Source: JAICSD01 sp963836665
GTDB taxonomy: Bacteria; Acidobacteriota; Vicinamibacteria; Vicinamibacterales; 2-12-FULL-66-21
Assembly: GCA_963836665.1 (NCBI GenBank)
Contig: CAWIKL010000001.1
Location: forward strand, 1,302,001 to 1,366,000
DNA length: 64,000 nt
Direction of reading: 5' to 3'
This document shows positions 35,034 to 44,582 of the stretch, one piece after another (the stretch's first letter is position 1; each line of letters starts with the position of its first letter). The notes under the pieces were generated by a model that saw only the letters and a list, made by a program, of their open reading frames with translations, was not told the origin of the DNA and ran no database searches. The position numbers and the translations under genes are program-made.

Positions 35034-35534
35034 GTGATGAGAAAGGTGCGGCGAGACGAGGTCGCGGGACCGTTCCAGCTGATCATGCGAGTCCCGGTGC
35101 CGTGGGTATTCGTTCTCATGTACGTGAGCGGCGCAAGCCTGGAGCACATCTGGCCCATGCGTGTCGGTGGTGACGTGAGCGGGGGCGTTACCTCCGCGGT
35201 TGGCGCGGTGTTGTTCACCATCGGGGCGCTCATTGCGGGTTGGGGTCTGGTCACGTTTCACCGGGCTCGTACAACCACAGTGCCAGGTGAATCCTCTTCG
35301 CGGCTGGTGACGTGGGGGCCCTATCGCTTCAGCCGGAATCCGATGTACGTGGGCCTCACGATCGCGTACCTCGGCGAGGCGTTTCTGCTTCGCCAGGTCT
35401 GGCCGGCCGTTCTGCTGCCAGTCGTGCTGGCTTACGTGAACTGGGTCGTGATTCCCGTGGAACAGGCGAGGCTAACCGACGTGTTCGATGCGGAATACGC
35501 CGCGTACCAGCGCCGGGTTCGACGCTGGCTTTAG
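35034..35534 (+). CDS. Isoprenylcysteine carboxyl methyltransferase-family membrane protein
   Basis: 166 residues with about four membrane segments and the family core WGPYRFSRNPMYVGLTIAYLGEAF (RNPxYxG, SAM binding) followed by EQARLTDVFDAEYAAYQRRVRRW (ICMT/PEMT-like tail). It probably methylates a lipid or isoprenoid carboxyl at the membrane. GGAGG lies 8 bases before a GTG at 35034; the next codon is ATG and could be the real start. Stop codons of this and the convergent PiT gene are one base apart. Confidence 0.75.
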   Translation: MMRKVRRDEVAGPFQLIMRVPVPWVFVLMYVSGASLEHIWPMRVGGDVSGGVTSAVGAVLFTIGALIAGWGLVTFHRARTTTVPGESSSRLVTWGPYRFSRNPMYVGLTIAYLGEAFLLRQVWPAVLLPVVLAYVNWVVIPVEQARLTDVFDAEYAAYQRRVRRWL

Positions 35535-35535
35535 C

Positions 35536-36555
35536 CTAGCGGAACCCGCCGAGGGCGAACAGGTAGTACATGACCGAGCCAATGAACGCGGCGGCCGGGA
35601 TGGTCAGGACCCACGCCCACACGATCTGGCCGGCGATGCCCCAGCGTACGGCCGACAGGCGCCGGGTCGCGCCGACGCCGACAATCGCGCCGGTGATCGT
35701 GTGCGTCGAGCTGACGCCGACGCCGAAGTGGGTAGCAATGAAGATTGCGACTGCGGCGCCGGTCTCGGCGGCGAACCCGCCCATCGGCTGCAGCTTTGTG
35801 ATCTTCGATCCCATGGTGTGGATGATGCGCCAGCCGCCGGTGAGGGTACCCAGACCGATCGCGGTGTAGGCCGCCAGCTCGACGAGCCGCGGAATCGGCA
35901 GCTGCCCATGCTCCAGCTGCAGGTAGCCGCCGGTTACCAGCGCGCCGGCGATGATCCCCATCGTCTTTTGCGCGTCGTTGGCGCCGTGCATCAGGCTGAA
36001 GCCGGCCGCCGAGAGCAGCTGCAGGCGGCGGAACCACTTGTCGACGCGGCCGGGACGAAAGCCGCGGAAGAGCCAGAAGATCGCCGTCATCACCAACAGT
36101 CCGACGATCAGGCCGACCAGCGGAGAGATGACGATGAAGATGAGCGTCTTGTACCAGCCGCTGAGAATGATTGCGCCGATGCCCGCCTTGGCGACGGCGG
36201 CACCGGCGTAGCCGCCAAAGAGCGCGTGCGACGAGCTGGTTGGCAGGCCGTAATACCACGTGATCAAGTCCCAGGTGATCGCGCCGAGGAGGCCGGCGTA
36301 GATCACCGTAAAGGTGACCACGCTCAGATCGACCATGCCCGATCCCACGGTCTTGGCCACGGCAGTGCCGAAGAGGAACGCGGCGGCGAAATTGAAGAAG
36401 GCGGCCCACAGCACCGCCTTGCCTGGCGAGAGTACGCGCGTCGAGACGACGGTGGCGATCGAGTTGGCGGCGTCGTGGAAGCCGTTGATGTAGTCGAAGG
36501 CGAGCGCGACGAGGATCAGGCCGCCGACGCCGAGCAGATTGCTATCAACCGTCAC
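35536..36555 (-). CDS. pitA: PiT-family inorganic phosphate transporter
   Basis: 339 residues with about ten membrane helices and the two inverted PiT signatures: FDYINGFHDAANSIATVVSTRVL near the N terminus (residues 20-42) and MHGANDAQKTMGIIAGAL in the middle. It imports phosphate as a metal-phosphate complex with protons or Na+. It starts with a GTG in a GTGA overlap with the DUF47 gene, the classic PiT partner. Confidence 0.92.
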   Translation of the reverse strand: MTVDSNLLGVGGLILVALAFDYINGFHDAANSIATVVSTRVLSPGKAVLWAAFFNFAAAFLFGTAVAKTVGSGMVDLSVVTFTVIYAGLLGAITWDLITWYYGLPTSSSHALFGGYAGAAVAKAGIGAIILSGWYKTLIFIVISPLVGLIVGLLVMTAIFWLFRGFRPGRVDKWFRRLQLLSAAGFSLMHGANDAQKTMGIIAGALVTGGYLQLEHGQLPIPRLVELAAYTAIGLGTLTGGWRIIHTMGSKITKLQPMGGFAAETGAAVAIFIATHFGVGVSSTHTITGAIVGVGATRRLSAVRWGIAGQIVWAWVLTIPAAAFIGSVMYYLFALGGFR

Positions 36556-37169
36556 GCGTGCTTCACAACCACGCCTTCGAGCGTGTTGGCCACGTCTTCA
36601 CAGCGATCGGTCGCCTGCTCGAGGAAGTCGAAGATTTCCTTCCACTTGATGATGACCACGGCGTCCTTTTCCTCTTTGAAGAGCGACTGGACGGCGGCCT
36701 GGTGGGCGCGGTCGGCCTCGTTCTCGAGGCGGTTGATTTCGACGGCGTGCTCCGCTACGCCCTTGCGTCCCTCGAGGGCCTTGATCGCGTCGACGACCTG
36801 CAGGGCCGACTGGCGGACGAGGTGGGCCAGCTCGCGCGCGCCTGGGCGCACCGCGTCAATCTGATACAGGCGCAGGATCGTCGCCGAGGCGTCGATGGCG
36901 TCCATCACGTCGTCGAGCGAGCGGGCCAGGGTATGGATGTCTTCGCGATCGAGCGGCGTGACGAAGGTCCGGTTGAGGCGCTGGATGATCTCGTGGGTCA
37001 GGAAGTCGCACTTGTGCTCGATTTCCTTGATTTCATCGGCCTTGTCCCACAGGGGGCGGTCCGGCTGGAGCATCTGGTCGAGCAGCTCCGCCCCGATGCG
37101 AATCTGTTCGGCCATTGCCGTAAAGTCGTCGTAAAACCGCTCTTCCTTCGGAATCAACCTGAACGCCAA
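36552..37169 (-). CDS. DUF47 PhoU-like partner of the PiT transporter
   Basis: 205 residues, all helical, two PhoU-like three-helix bundles (motifs EIEHKCDFLTHEIIQRL, TPLDREDIHTLARSLDDVMDAID and ENEADRAHQAA). DUF47 proteins bind metals and modulate the PiT transporter next to them. I favour the TTG at 37169 (MAFRLIPKEERFYDDF) because it matches the family start and has GGGGGTGG just upstream; longer in-frame versions to 37265 add unrelated residues. Confidence 0.85.
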   Translation of the reverse strand: MAFRLIPKEERFYDDFTAMAEQIRIGAELLDQMLQPDRPLWDKADEIKEIEHKCDFLTHEIIQRLNRTFVTPLDREDIHTLARSLDDVMDAIDASATILRLYQIDAVRPGARELAHLVRQSALQVVDAIKALEGRKGVAEHAVEINRLENEADRAHQAAVQSLFKEEKDAVVIIKWKEIFDFLEQATDRCEDVANTLEGVVVKHA

Positions 37170-37182
37170 ACAACCACCCCCG

Positions 37183-37211
37183 TCGTCATCATATGCAACA
37201 TTGGTGTAAAC
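37183..37211 (-). promoter_or_regulatory. Weak PHO-box-like repeats upstream of the DUF47-PiT operon
   Basis: On the minus strand GTTTACA, TGTTGCA and ATGACGA are spaced exactly 11 bp (ends at 37205, 37194, 37183), a partial match to the elements at 44500 and 52122. A second GTTTACA/TGTAAAC word at 37230-37236 makes an inverted repeat with it. Only the first repeat fits well, so this is a weak call. Confidence 0.35.
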
Positions 37212-37270
37212 ACGATGGGCGGTGCTGGAGTTTACACGGCCGAAACACACGCCAAATTCAGACAAGTGCG

Positions 37271-38575
37271 CTATTTCAGGGCACCCGTCTGATAGCGAAG
37301 AGTGGCCAGGCGGGCCTGATAGTCGTAACGGGCCGTGGATTGTGCGATTTCGGCGCCTGTCTTATACAACTGCGCCTGCGTGAGTTCGACGATCGACGTC
37401 AGCCCGAGGTCGTACCGTGCCTGGGCCAGGTCGAGCGCATCGGATGCCTGTGCGAGCAGTGCCCTGGTCAGATCGAGCCGCTGATACGCGGTCCGCGCGG
37501 CCAGCCAGGCGACGGTCACATCGCGGGTGACGCCGATTTCGAGGTCGCGCGTGCCTTCCTGCAGTGCCTGCGCGCGGAAACTGGCCTCCGCGTGGCGGGC
37601 GTTGAACAAGCCGCCATTGCTCAGCGGGATCGTGAGGTTGACGCCCGCCGCCGCGTAATGATCGGTGATGCCGGTAGCGTGGAAAGGGGTCAGGCCGGCG
37701 ACACCGACCGCCGCCAGCGACGGCATCCAGAGGGCGTGCTCCGCCTCAGCGAACTTCAGGGCCGAGTCGGCGGCCAGCCGCCTCGCGGCAATGTCTGGAC
37801 GGTTGCGCAGCGCGTCTGCGACCAGCGGTGCACTGTCGTCGGGCGGAGGGGGCAACTCGCCCTCATCGACGAGCTGATACGTGCCGGGCACCGGGTCGCC
37901 GACGGCCGTCGACAGCACGACCTGTGCCGAGGCCACGTCGTTCTGCGCCTGTGCCAGCAGCAACTGCGCCTCACCGACATTGACCTTGGCAAAACTGACG
38001 TCGAGGCTCGATTTCAGGTTGCTGTCGGCGAGCGCCTGAACCTGGTCGGCAACCGTCTGCCGGGTCGAGACGGTCTCCTGCGCAACGCGCAACACGGCCT
38101 GCGCGCGCAGCGCGTCGAAGTAGGCACGATCGACCTGCAGCAGCACGTCGGCGCGGCGCGCGTCGACGTCCTTACCGCGTGACTCGGCGTTGAGCGTCGT
38201 GCTCTCCACGAGATCGTGCGTCCGGCCGAAGTCGGTCACCAGTTGCGAGACCGCGATGCCAGTAGCGAAGCGATCGATCACGGTCGGATTGTTCAGCCCG
38301 CCGGCGGCGATGCGCGTGCTCTGCCCCGATGCGTCGACGGCGCTAACCGCGCCGGCGGCGAGCGGGAGATAGGCCGAACGGGCCTCGCGCTCGGTCTCTC
38401 CGGCGGCGAGCGCGATGGCCTCGCCAGCCTTGATGGCCGGATGGCGCTGCAGCGCGAGCTGCTCCGCTTCGTGCAGCGTCAGCGGACGTGCTGCCGGCGA
38501 CGCCTGTGCGGCCAGCGTCGCAGGCAGCGCACAGGCGAGTAACGCGCCGATCAGTGCCGGTGTCGTGCTACGCAT
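37271..38575 (-). CDS. TolC-family outer-membrane efflux protein
   Basis: 434 residues with a signal peptide (ending near TLAAQA) and two OEP repeats with long coiled-coil helices: LTLHEAEQLALQRHPAIKAGE, NPTVIDRFATGIAVSQLVTDFGRT and, at the C terminus, ARYDLGLTSIVELTQAQLY. It forms the trimeric outer-membrane duct for the RND pump encoded just upstream; their ends overlap by 8 bp. Confidence 0.88.
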   Translation of the reverse strand: MRSTTPALIGALLACALPATLAAQASPAARPLTLHEAEQLALQRHPAIKAGEAIALAAGETEREARSAYLPLAAGAVSAVDASGQSTRIAAGGLNNPTVIDRFATGIAVSQLVTDFGRTHDLVESTTLNAESRGKDVDARRADVLLQVDRAYFDALRAQAVLRVAQETVSTRQTVADQVQALADSNLKSSLDVSFAKVNVGEAQLLLAQAQNDVASAQVVLSTAVGDPVPGTYQLVDEGELPPPPDDSAPLVADALRNRPDIAARRLAADSALKFAEAEHALWMPSLAAVGVAGLTPFHATGITDHYAAAGVNLTIPLSNGGLFNARHAEASFRAQALQEGTRDLEIGVTRDVTVAWLAARTAYQRLDLTRALLAQASDALDLAQARYDLGLTSIVELTQAQLYKTGAEIAQSTARYDYQARLATLRYQTGALK

Positions 38576-41500
38576 GGCGGGACCTCCGGTAGGCCAGCAC
38601 GTAGGCCGCCGGCACGACGACGACCGTCATCACGACCGAGACGAGCAGGCCGCCGATGATCGCGCGCGCCAGCGGCGCGTAGGCCTCGCTGCCGGTGCCC
38701 AGCTTGAGCGCCATCGGGATCAGCCCGAACACCGTCGCCAGCGACGTCATGAGGATGGGCCGCAGGCGGATGCGGCATGAATTGATCACCGCGTCGAGCA
38801 GCGGCTCGCCGTCCTCTTCCAGGCGATGGGTGAACTCGACGATGAGGATGCTGTTCGAGACGACCATGCCGACCATCATCAACACGCCCATCAGCGACTG
38901 CACGTTCAGCGTCGTCGCGGTAGCCAGCAGTGCGAGCACCACGCCCGCGAGTCCGGTCGGCACCGCCAGCAGAATCAGCAAGGGATCGACGACCGACTTG
39001 AACTGCGCGACGAGGATCAGGTAGAGCAGCACGAGCGCGAGCGAGAGGCCGCCGGCGAAGCTGCGAAAGCTCGCCTCCATGCCCTGCACCATCCCGCGCA
39101 GATCGACCTTGACGCCCGAGGGAAACGAGGTCCGGGCGAGCACGGCGCGGATGCCCGACGCGACGCTGCCCAGGTCCTCGCCGGACGGGTTCACGTAGAG
39201 GTCGATGACACGGCGGATCTGATAGTGATCGATCTCGGTCGGCGACTTGAGCGGCGTCACGGTCGTCACCGCGTCGAGCGTCGTCGGGTTGCGGATCTTG
39301 TCCGCGTGCAGCGGGATGGCACGGAGGTCGAAGAGGTTGTGGATGCGGTCCTCCGGATACTGCACGGTGAGCAAGTAGTCATTGCCGCTCTTGGGATCGA
39401 CCCAGTAGCTGGGCGCGATCATCTGGTTCGAGGTCAGGGCGGTAATGACATTGCCGACGACCTCGCGCTGGTTCAGGCCGAGCATCGCGGCGCGGGCGCG
39501 ATCGATGTCGAGGCGCAGCGACGGGTAGTCGACGTCCTGGGGGATGAATACGTCGCTGACGCCAGCCACCGTGCGCAACTCGGCCGCCAGATCGGACGCC
39601 GCCTTGTGCACGACTTCGAGGTTGGAGCCGCTCAACTGCACGTCGATCGGGGCGGGCAGGCCCTGGTTGAGAATTGCGTCGACCATCCCACCCGACGAGA
39701 AAAAGGCGCTGACGTGCGGCAATTCCTGCTCCATCGCCTGGCGCACCCGGGCGATGTAGTCGTAGCTGCCGATGCGGTGCGTTTCCTTGAGCGCGACCTG
39801 CACGGTCGCCGTGTGTGGACCGGCGTTGCTGGTGTAGATCGAGGAGAACCCCGGCTGGACGCCGATATTGGCGACGATCAGCTCGAGATCGGCCGGGTCG
39901 ACGATGCGCTTGACGATGGCCTCGACCTGGGCGACCTGGTCGGAAGTCACCTCGATGCGCGTGCCCGAGGCGGCCTTCATGTTGATCATGAACTGGCCGG
40001 CGTCGGTACGCGGGAAGAGCGACACGCCCAGGAAGCCGGAGAGGAGCAGCGTGGCGGCCGAGAAGAGCAAGACGGTGACGAGCACCAGCGCTGGCCGGCG
40101 CAGCGACACGCGCACGCGCTGTTCGTACCATTGCAGCAGCCGATCGAACGTGTGGCTGAAGGCGCGGTTGAAGCGCTCCATCCGCGACAGCCGCGGCTGC
40201 GCGATCCGCGTGCGCCGCTCCTCGTCGTCGGGCACCGTGCCGACCACCCCTTCCTCGGCGCCGGAGTCGAGCTCGGGATGACCGGGGTGATGGTGGGTGT
40301 GCGCCGGCGCCTTCATGAAGCGCGCGCAGAAGAGCGGCACCACCGTCATCGCGACGAAGTACGAGGCAAACAGCGCCAGCACGACGGCCAGCGCCAGCGC
40401 AGAAAACAGGAACCGGCTGACGCCGTAGAGGAACATGACCGGGAAGAACACCACCGAGCTGGTCAGGGTCGCGGCGAGGACGGCCATCGACACTTCGTCG
40501 CCGCCGCGCTCGGCGGCTTGCGCCGGCGGCTCGCCGAGCTCGATGTGCCGATAGATGTTCTCGAGCACGATCACCGCGTTGTCAATCAGGCGCGAGAAGA
40601 CCAGGGCGAAACCGGCGAGGATCATCGTGTTGATCGACGCGCCCCCGGCGTAGAGAAGGATGATCGCCGCCAGCACCGAGAGCGGAATCGCCAGGAAGAC
40701 GCCGACGGTCGCGCGAAAACTGCCGAGGAACACCAGCACCATCAACCCGGTCAGCGCCAGGCCGATGCCACCCTCGTCGAGCAGCGTCTCGATCGCGCGC
40801 TTGACGAACAAGGACTGATCGAAGACGACGTCGGCCTTGAGCTGCGGGGGGGTGTCGACCAGATTGTCGACGACGGTCTTGACCCCGTCGACAACGGCGA
40901 TGGTGTTGGTGTCGCCGCCCTGCTTCATCACCGGCAGGTAGGCGGAACTCTGACCGTCGACGCGAACGATGTTGTTCTGGATCTGGTTGGCGTCGCGTGC
41001 CTGGCCGATGTCGCCGACGGTGACGATCGCCGGGCCGTCCGACTTGAGCGGGATGCGGTTGATGTCGTCGATGTCGCGGAACTGGCTGTTGGTGAAGATG
41101 GTGTAGTCGAACGGGCCGATCTTCACGTCGCCCGACGGCAGGATCAGGTTGGCGTTGTTGACGGCGCGGACCACGTCCATCGGGCTCAGCTGATAGGCCT
41201 GCAGCTTGGCCGGATCGACGTAGACCATGATCTGGCGGTACTTGCCGCCGAAGGGGGGCGGCACCGAGGCCCCCTGCACCCCCGCCAGCTGGTTGCGGAT
41301 GGTGAACTGGCCGAGATCGCGCAGCTGCGTTTCCGTCAGTCCCTCGCCGCGCAGCGTGATCAGGCAGACGGGCAGACTCGACGCGTCGAACTTCTGGACG
41401 ATCGGCGGCAGCGTACCCGGCGGCAGGCGCCGCAGGTCGGCCATCGCCAGATTCGAGATCTCGTTGACGTCGGAGTCGGCGTCGGTGCCGGGCTGAAAGA

Positions 41501-41777
41501 ACACCTTGATGATGCTCGTTCCCGGCAGCGACCGTGACTCCATGTGATCGATGCCGGCGCCGAGCGTGAAAAACCGCTCGAATCGTCCTGTGATGTCGGT
41601 CTCGATCTGTTCAGGCGGCATGCCGCTGTAGAACGTCGCGACAACGACCTGCGGGATGTTGATCGTGGGAAACAGGTCGACTGGCATGCGCACCAGGCTG
41701 GTCAGCCCGATGACCGTGACGATGAGGCAGACGACGACGATGAAGTGGGGGTTCTTGATGGAGAAGCGCGACATCAC
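38568..41777 (-). CDS. RND-family efflux pump (HAE1/AcrB-like)
   Basis: 1069 residues with twelve predicted membrane helices and two large periplasmic loops. N terminus FSIKNPHFIVVVCLIVTVIGLTSLVRMPVD; helix-4 region SRLIDNAVIVLENIYRHIE, containing the Asp-Asn pair typical of RND proton relays; a second half starting RRPALVLVTVLLFSAATLL. A proton-driven trimeric pump for drugs, metals or lipids; substrate not deducible. Start GTG 41777 or ATG 41774, overlapping the adaptor gene. Expressed with adaptor and TolC. Confidence 0.9.
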   Translation of the reverse strand: MMSRFSIKNPHFIVVVCLIVTVIGLTSLVRMPVDLFPTINIPQVVVATFYSGMPPEQIETDITGRFERFFTLGAGIDHMESRSLPGTSIIKVFFQPGTDADSDVNEISNLAMADLRRLPPGTLPPIVQKFDASSLPVCLITLRGEGLTETQLRDLGQFTIRNQLAGVQGASVPPPFGGKYRQIMVYVDPAKLQAYQLSPMDVVRAVNNANLILPSGDVKIGPFDYTIFTNSQFRDIDDINRIPLKSDGPAIVTVGDIGQARDANQIQNNIVRVDGQSSAYLPVMKQGGDTNTIAVVDGVKTVVDNLVDTPPQLKADVVFDQSLFVKRAIETLLDEGGIGLALTGLMVLVFLGSFRATVGVFLAIPLSVLAAIILLYAGGASINTMILAGFALVFSRLIDNAVIVLENIYRHIELGEPPAQAAERGGDEVSMAVLAATLTSSVVFFPVMFLYGVSRFLFSALALAVVLALFASYFVAMTVVPLFCARFMKAPAHTHHHPGHPELDSGAEEGVVGTVPDDEERRTRIAQPRLSRMERFNRAFSHTFDRLLQWYEQRVRVSLRRPALVLVTVLLFSAATLLLSGFLGVSLFPRTDAGQFMINMKAASGTRIEVTSDQVAQVEAIVKRIVDPADLELIVANIGVQPGFSSIYTSNAGPHTATVQVALKETHRIGSYDYIARVRQAMEQELPHVSAFFSSGGMVDAILNQGLPAPIDVQLSGSNLEVVHKAASDLAAELRTVAGVSDVFIPQDVDYPSLRLDIDRARAAMLGLNQREVVGNVITALTSNQMIAPSYWVDPKSGNDYLLTVQYPEDRIHNLFDLRAIPLHADKIRNPTTLDAVTTVTPLKSPTEIDHYQIRRVIDLYVNPSGEDLGSVASGIRAVLARTSFPSGVKVDLRGMVQGMEASFRSFAGGLSLALVLLYLILVAQFKSVVDPLLILLAVPTGLAGVVLALLATATTLNVQSLMGVLMMVGMVVSNSILIVEFTHRLEEDGEPLLDAVINSCRIRLRPILMTSLATVFGLIPMALKLGTGSEAYAPLARAIIGGLLVSVVMTVVVVPAAYVLAYRRSRHA

Positions 41778-42991
41778 TTCTCCCCTGCGCCGGCGGACGG
41801 CGCCACGACCTTCGGCGTCACCGCCGTACCGCGCTTCAATTGATCACGCGCGCCGACGACGACGAGGTCGCCAGCGGCGATCGGCCCGCCAACTTCGACG
41901 CGCGATGCCGACTCGAGGCCCACCGTTACCGTGCGCGGGTCGACGAGGTGGTCCTTGGTGACGACGACGACGCTACCGCGGCCACCGTTGCGATCGATCG
42001 CCTCGACCGGCACGGTCAGCACGTCGTGCGCCTGGTTGAGGACGATCGTCGCGTCGGCGTTCATGCCGGGGACCAGCTCGCCAGACGGATTGGTTACGTC
42101 CACTTCGACCGGCATGGTCCGCGTGTCGGGGTCGAGGCGATCGGCGAAACGCGCGACGGCCCCCTGGAAGGTACGGCCGATGGCGGGGACACTGACGGTG
42201 ACCGGTGTCTTCAGCTTGATGCTCGGCACCGCCGACTCGGGCACCGCGAGGGTCAGCCGCAGCGTGTCAATCTGCGACAGCCGCACGATCGGCATGGTCT
42301 GCGTCTGCGACGCGGTGCCCGCCTGGATCATCGCGCCGTGATCGGCGTAGCGGCGGGTGATGACGCCGGCGAACGGCGCGGTGAGGCGCGTGTAGGCCAC
42401 CAGGGTCTGCGTCTTCCGAACATTCGCCCTGGCGTACTCGAGCTGACCCCGCGCCGAGGCGACCGCGGCCTTCGCCGTTGCGACCTGGGCTTCCGCCTGG
42501 CGATCGCGGCCGGCGACTTCGTCGATGTCCTGCTGCGCCACGAGCTTCGGCCGCTCCTTCATGACGGTGGCGAGCCGGGTTGCGGCGAGGTGTGATACCT
42601 CGTGCGCCGACTCGGCGCGTTCGAGGTCCGCCTGCGCGCGATTGACATCCTCGGCGGCGCGCGTCACCGAGGCGTCGTCCTGCTGCAGCTCGTTCTGCAG
42701 CTCGGGAACCTCGAGAACGGCAAGCAGCTGTCCTTCCCTGACGTGATCGCCGACGTCAACCGTGATGGTCTGCAGAAAGCCGGCGACCTTGGCGTGGACG
42801 TCGATCTCCTGGTTGGCGCGGAATTCCGCGCCAATGGTGATGGACTGGGTGACGTCGCCGCGCTCGACCGGGACCACGGCGACCGTGCGCGCGTCCGACT
42901 TGCGCTCGTCGGCTCGAGCGCTGGTCCTGGCGCAGGCGGACCCTGCCGCCGCGGCAAGGCCGAGCGCGCAAATGACTACGACTCGCTTCAT
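41774..42991 (-). CDS. RND periplasmic adaptor (membrane fusion) lipoprotein
   Basis: 405 residues, N terminus MKRVVVICALGLAAAAGSACA with a lipobox-like cysteine at residue 20. Barrel-sandwich and hairpin parts are visible as VHAKVAGFLQTITVDVGDHVREGQLLAVLEV, a coiled-coil hairpin (about 105-190) and YTRLTAPFAGVITRRYADHGAMI, then beta-barrel and membrane-proximal domains. It links the inner-membrane pump to TolC. First gene of the three-gene operon. Confidence 0.88.
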   Translation of the reverse strand: MKRVVVICALGLAAAAGSACARTSARADERKSDARTVAVVPVERGDVTQSITIGAEFRANQEIDVHAKVAGFLQTITVDVGDHVREGQLLAVLEVPELQNELQQDDASVTRAAEDVNRAQADLERAESAHEVSHLAATRLATVMKERPKLVAQQDIDEVAGRDRQAEAQVATAKAAVASARGQLEYARANVRKTQTLVAYTRLTAPFAGVITRRYADHGAMIQAGTASQTQTMPIVRLSQIDTLRLTLAVPESAVPSIKLKTPVTVSVPAIGRTFQGAVARFADRLDPDTRTMPVEVDVTNPSGELVPGMNADATIVLNQAHDVLTVPVEAIDRNGGRGSVVVVTKDHLVDPRTVTVGLESASRVEVGGPIAAGDLVVVGARDQLKRGTAVTPKVVAPSAGAGEK

Positions 42992-43057
42992 GCGTGCAAC
43001 TCCGGCCGGGACTCCGCCCCGGCTGCAATACCGAACCCGATGGAAACGAACGGATTG

Positions 43058-43354
43058 CTAGGAGCGAACCAGGGCGGGGGGGCCGCGAAGCTGATGGACG
43101 AGGTAGCGGCAGTCGACGACCGCGGCTGTTCCGACGGGAGGTTGCGCCGGACCGACGAGGCGCAAGGCGAGCGCGGCGGTGACGTCCGGCGCAATCGCGG
43201 CCACGTCAGGAGGCACGTCGAACGACTTGTTAAAGCTCGGAGCCAGGCGCGGGCGCGGCCCCGGATCGAAGGTGCGCGTGGCGCGGACCACGGCGGGCAC
43301 CACGATCAGGCACAGGATCAGTGCACCGGTGAACGCGCGCAGCTTCGTAGACAT
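43058..43354 (-). CDS. Small membrane-anchored or secreted protein, unknown
   Basis: 98 residues from MSTKLRAFTGALILCLIVVPAVV (one hydrophobic helix or signal peptide), then a Pro/Arg/Asp-rich segment. No family recognised. It lies 66 bp upstream of the adaptor gene and divergent from a porin; coding status rests mainly on the N-terminal helix, so confidence is modest. Confidence 0.4.
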   Translation of the reverse strand: MSTKLRAFTGALILCLIVVPAVVRATRTFDPGPRPRLAPSFNKSFDVPPDVAAIAPDVTAALALRLVGPAQPPVGTAAVVDCRYLVHQLRGPPALVRS

Positions 43355-43404
43355 GCGAGAAGCCAGAGAATCAGTAGTATATCCACTTGCCTCGACCACG
43401 AATC

Positions 43405-44481
43405 ATGTCATCGCTGTCATGTTGGCTGCTGCTGGCGGCTGCACCCGTGTTGGCGCAGACTCCCCAGGCCCAGCCGGCCTCCTCACCCGACACGCCGTCG
43501 ATCCGTGTCGGCACCACCATCTTCACCGACTACGCCGTGCAGCAGGAGCCGACGGTCGTCGACGTCGATGGTAACGAGGTGGAGCAGAGCCAGTTCGAGA
43601 TCACGCGGGCCTACATCAACCTGACTGGCAACGCCTCGAAGCGGATCGCCTTCCGCCTGACCACGGACGTCACGCGCGAAACCGGGACGGGTTCGGCGCT
43701 GAACGGCAGTTACACACTCCGATTGAAGTTCGCCTACGTGCAATGGAACTTGGACGACGCGTTTCGGAGCAAGGACACCTACGTGCGGCTAGGCATCCAG
43801 CCGACACCGTGGTTGGTCCAGATGGACGAAATCTATCGCTATCGTTTCCAGGGGCAGGAATTCGAAGAGCGGGACGGGTATCTCACGTTCGCCGACGTCG
43901 GCGTGTCGATGCATTACACGCTGCCGAACGAGTACGGCGATGTCCATACCGGTCTCTACAACGGCGAGGGCTACAGCCACGTCGATCCCAACGATCAGAA
44001 GGGGTGGATGACGCGCGGCACTCTGCGGCCGCTGCCGCATCACGGCATCTGGCATGGCCTGCGCGTCAACGCCTTCTACGATCACGATGCATACGCCCGC
44101 GACGCCGACCGGCGGCGGACCAGTGCATCGGTCACCTTCGAGCACCGCTACGTGACGGCGGCCTACGACACGATGCGCGCGACGGATCAACTGACGACCG
44201 CGGTATCGCCGTTGTCCGGACGAGCCTGGTCGGCCTGGGTCATCCCGAAGACGACGCACGGCTGGGAAGGCCTCCTGCGCGTCGATCGGATCACGCCCAA
44301 CGCAGATCTCGCAGACCAGGTCCGCAGGCGCACCATTGCCGGCGTTGCCTACTGGTTCCCGCACACCAGTCCGGCCGTCACGGCCCTGATGCTCGACCTC
44401 GACGACACGCGATTCGCCGGGTTTGTGCCCGTTCAGCCTCGGCAGCGGCGCCTCGCTCTCCACGCCATGCTCTCGTTCTGA
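43405..44481 (+). CDS. Phosphate-selective-porin-like outer-membrane protein
   Basis: 358 residues from the ATG at 43405 (a TTG at 43387 is possible). Signal peptide (CWLLLAAAPVLAQ), then beta strands with aromatic belts (FEITRAYINLTGNASKRIAFRLTTDV, LRLKFAYVQWNLDD, YVRLGIQPTPWLVQMDEIYRYRF) as in OprO/OprP-type porins, ending in the Phe typical of outer-membrane barrels (AMLSF). It would form a trimeric channel for anions or substrates. Lies 101 bp upstream of a second porin and pst genes, so phosphate uptake is likely but inferred. Confidence 0.72.
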   Translation: MSSLSCWLLLAAAPVLAQTPQAQPASSPDTPSIRVGTTIFTDYAVQQEPTVVDVDGNEVEQSQFEITRAYINLTGNASKRIAFRLTTDVTRETGTGSALNGSYTLRLKFAYVQWNLDDAFRSKDTYVRLGIQPTPWLVQMDEIYRYRFQGQEFEERDGYLTFADVGVSMHYTLPNEYGDVHTGLYNGEGYSHVDPNDQKGWMTRGTLRPLPHHGIWHGLRVNAFYDHDAYARDADRRRTSASVTFEHRYVTAAYDTMRATDQLTTAVSPLSGRAWSAWVIPKTTHGWEGLLRVDRITPNADLADQVRRRTIAGVAYWFPHTSPAVTALMLDLDDTRFAGFVPVQPRQRRLALHAMLSF

Positions 44482-44499
44482 TCGGGCTGATCGGGTCAA

Positions 44500-44554
44500 A
44501 TTTACCTGCCCGTAACACACCTGTAACAGCCGGATCACTTCCGCCGCATAACCT
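44500..44554 (+). promoter_or_regulatory. Putative PHO box and -10 of the porin-pst operon
   Basis: Heptamers ATTTACC (44500), CGTAACA (44511), TGTAACA (44522) and GATCACT (44533) follow each other at exactly 11 bp. After a 9-bp gap comes TAACCT (44549-44554) as a -10-like hexamer, 28 bp before the porin start. The layout matches E. coli PHO boxes, which replace the -35 element. Confidence 0.65.
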
Positions 44555-44582
44555 CCCGGAGTTGCTTCCGAAGGAGGAACGT

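Noticed and set aside
38826..41537. A 903-codon open frame on the plus strand
   Set aside because: It is antisense to the RND pump gene, rich in Arg/Asp/His/Gly, and shows no protein-family motifs; long open antisense frames are expected at this GC content.
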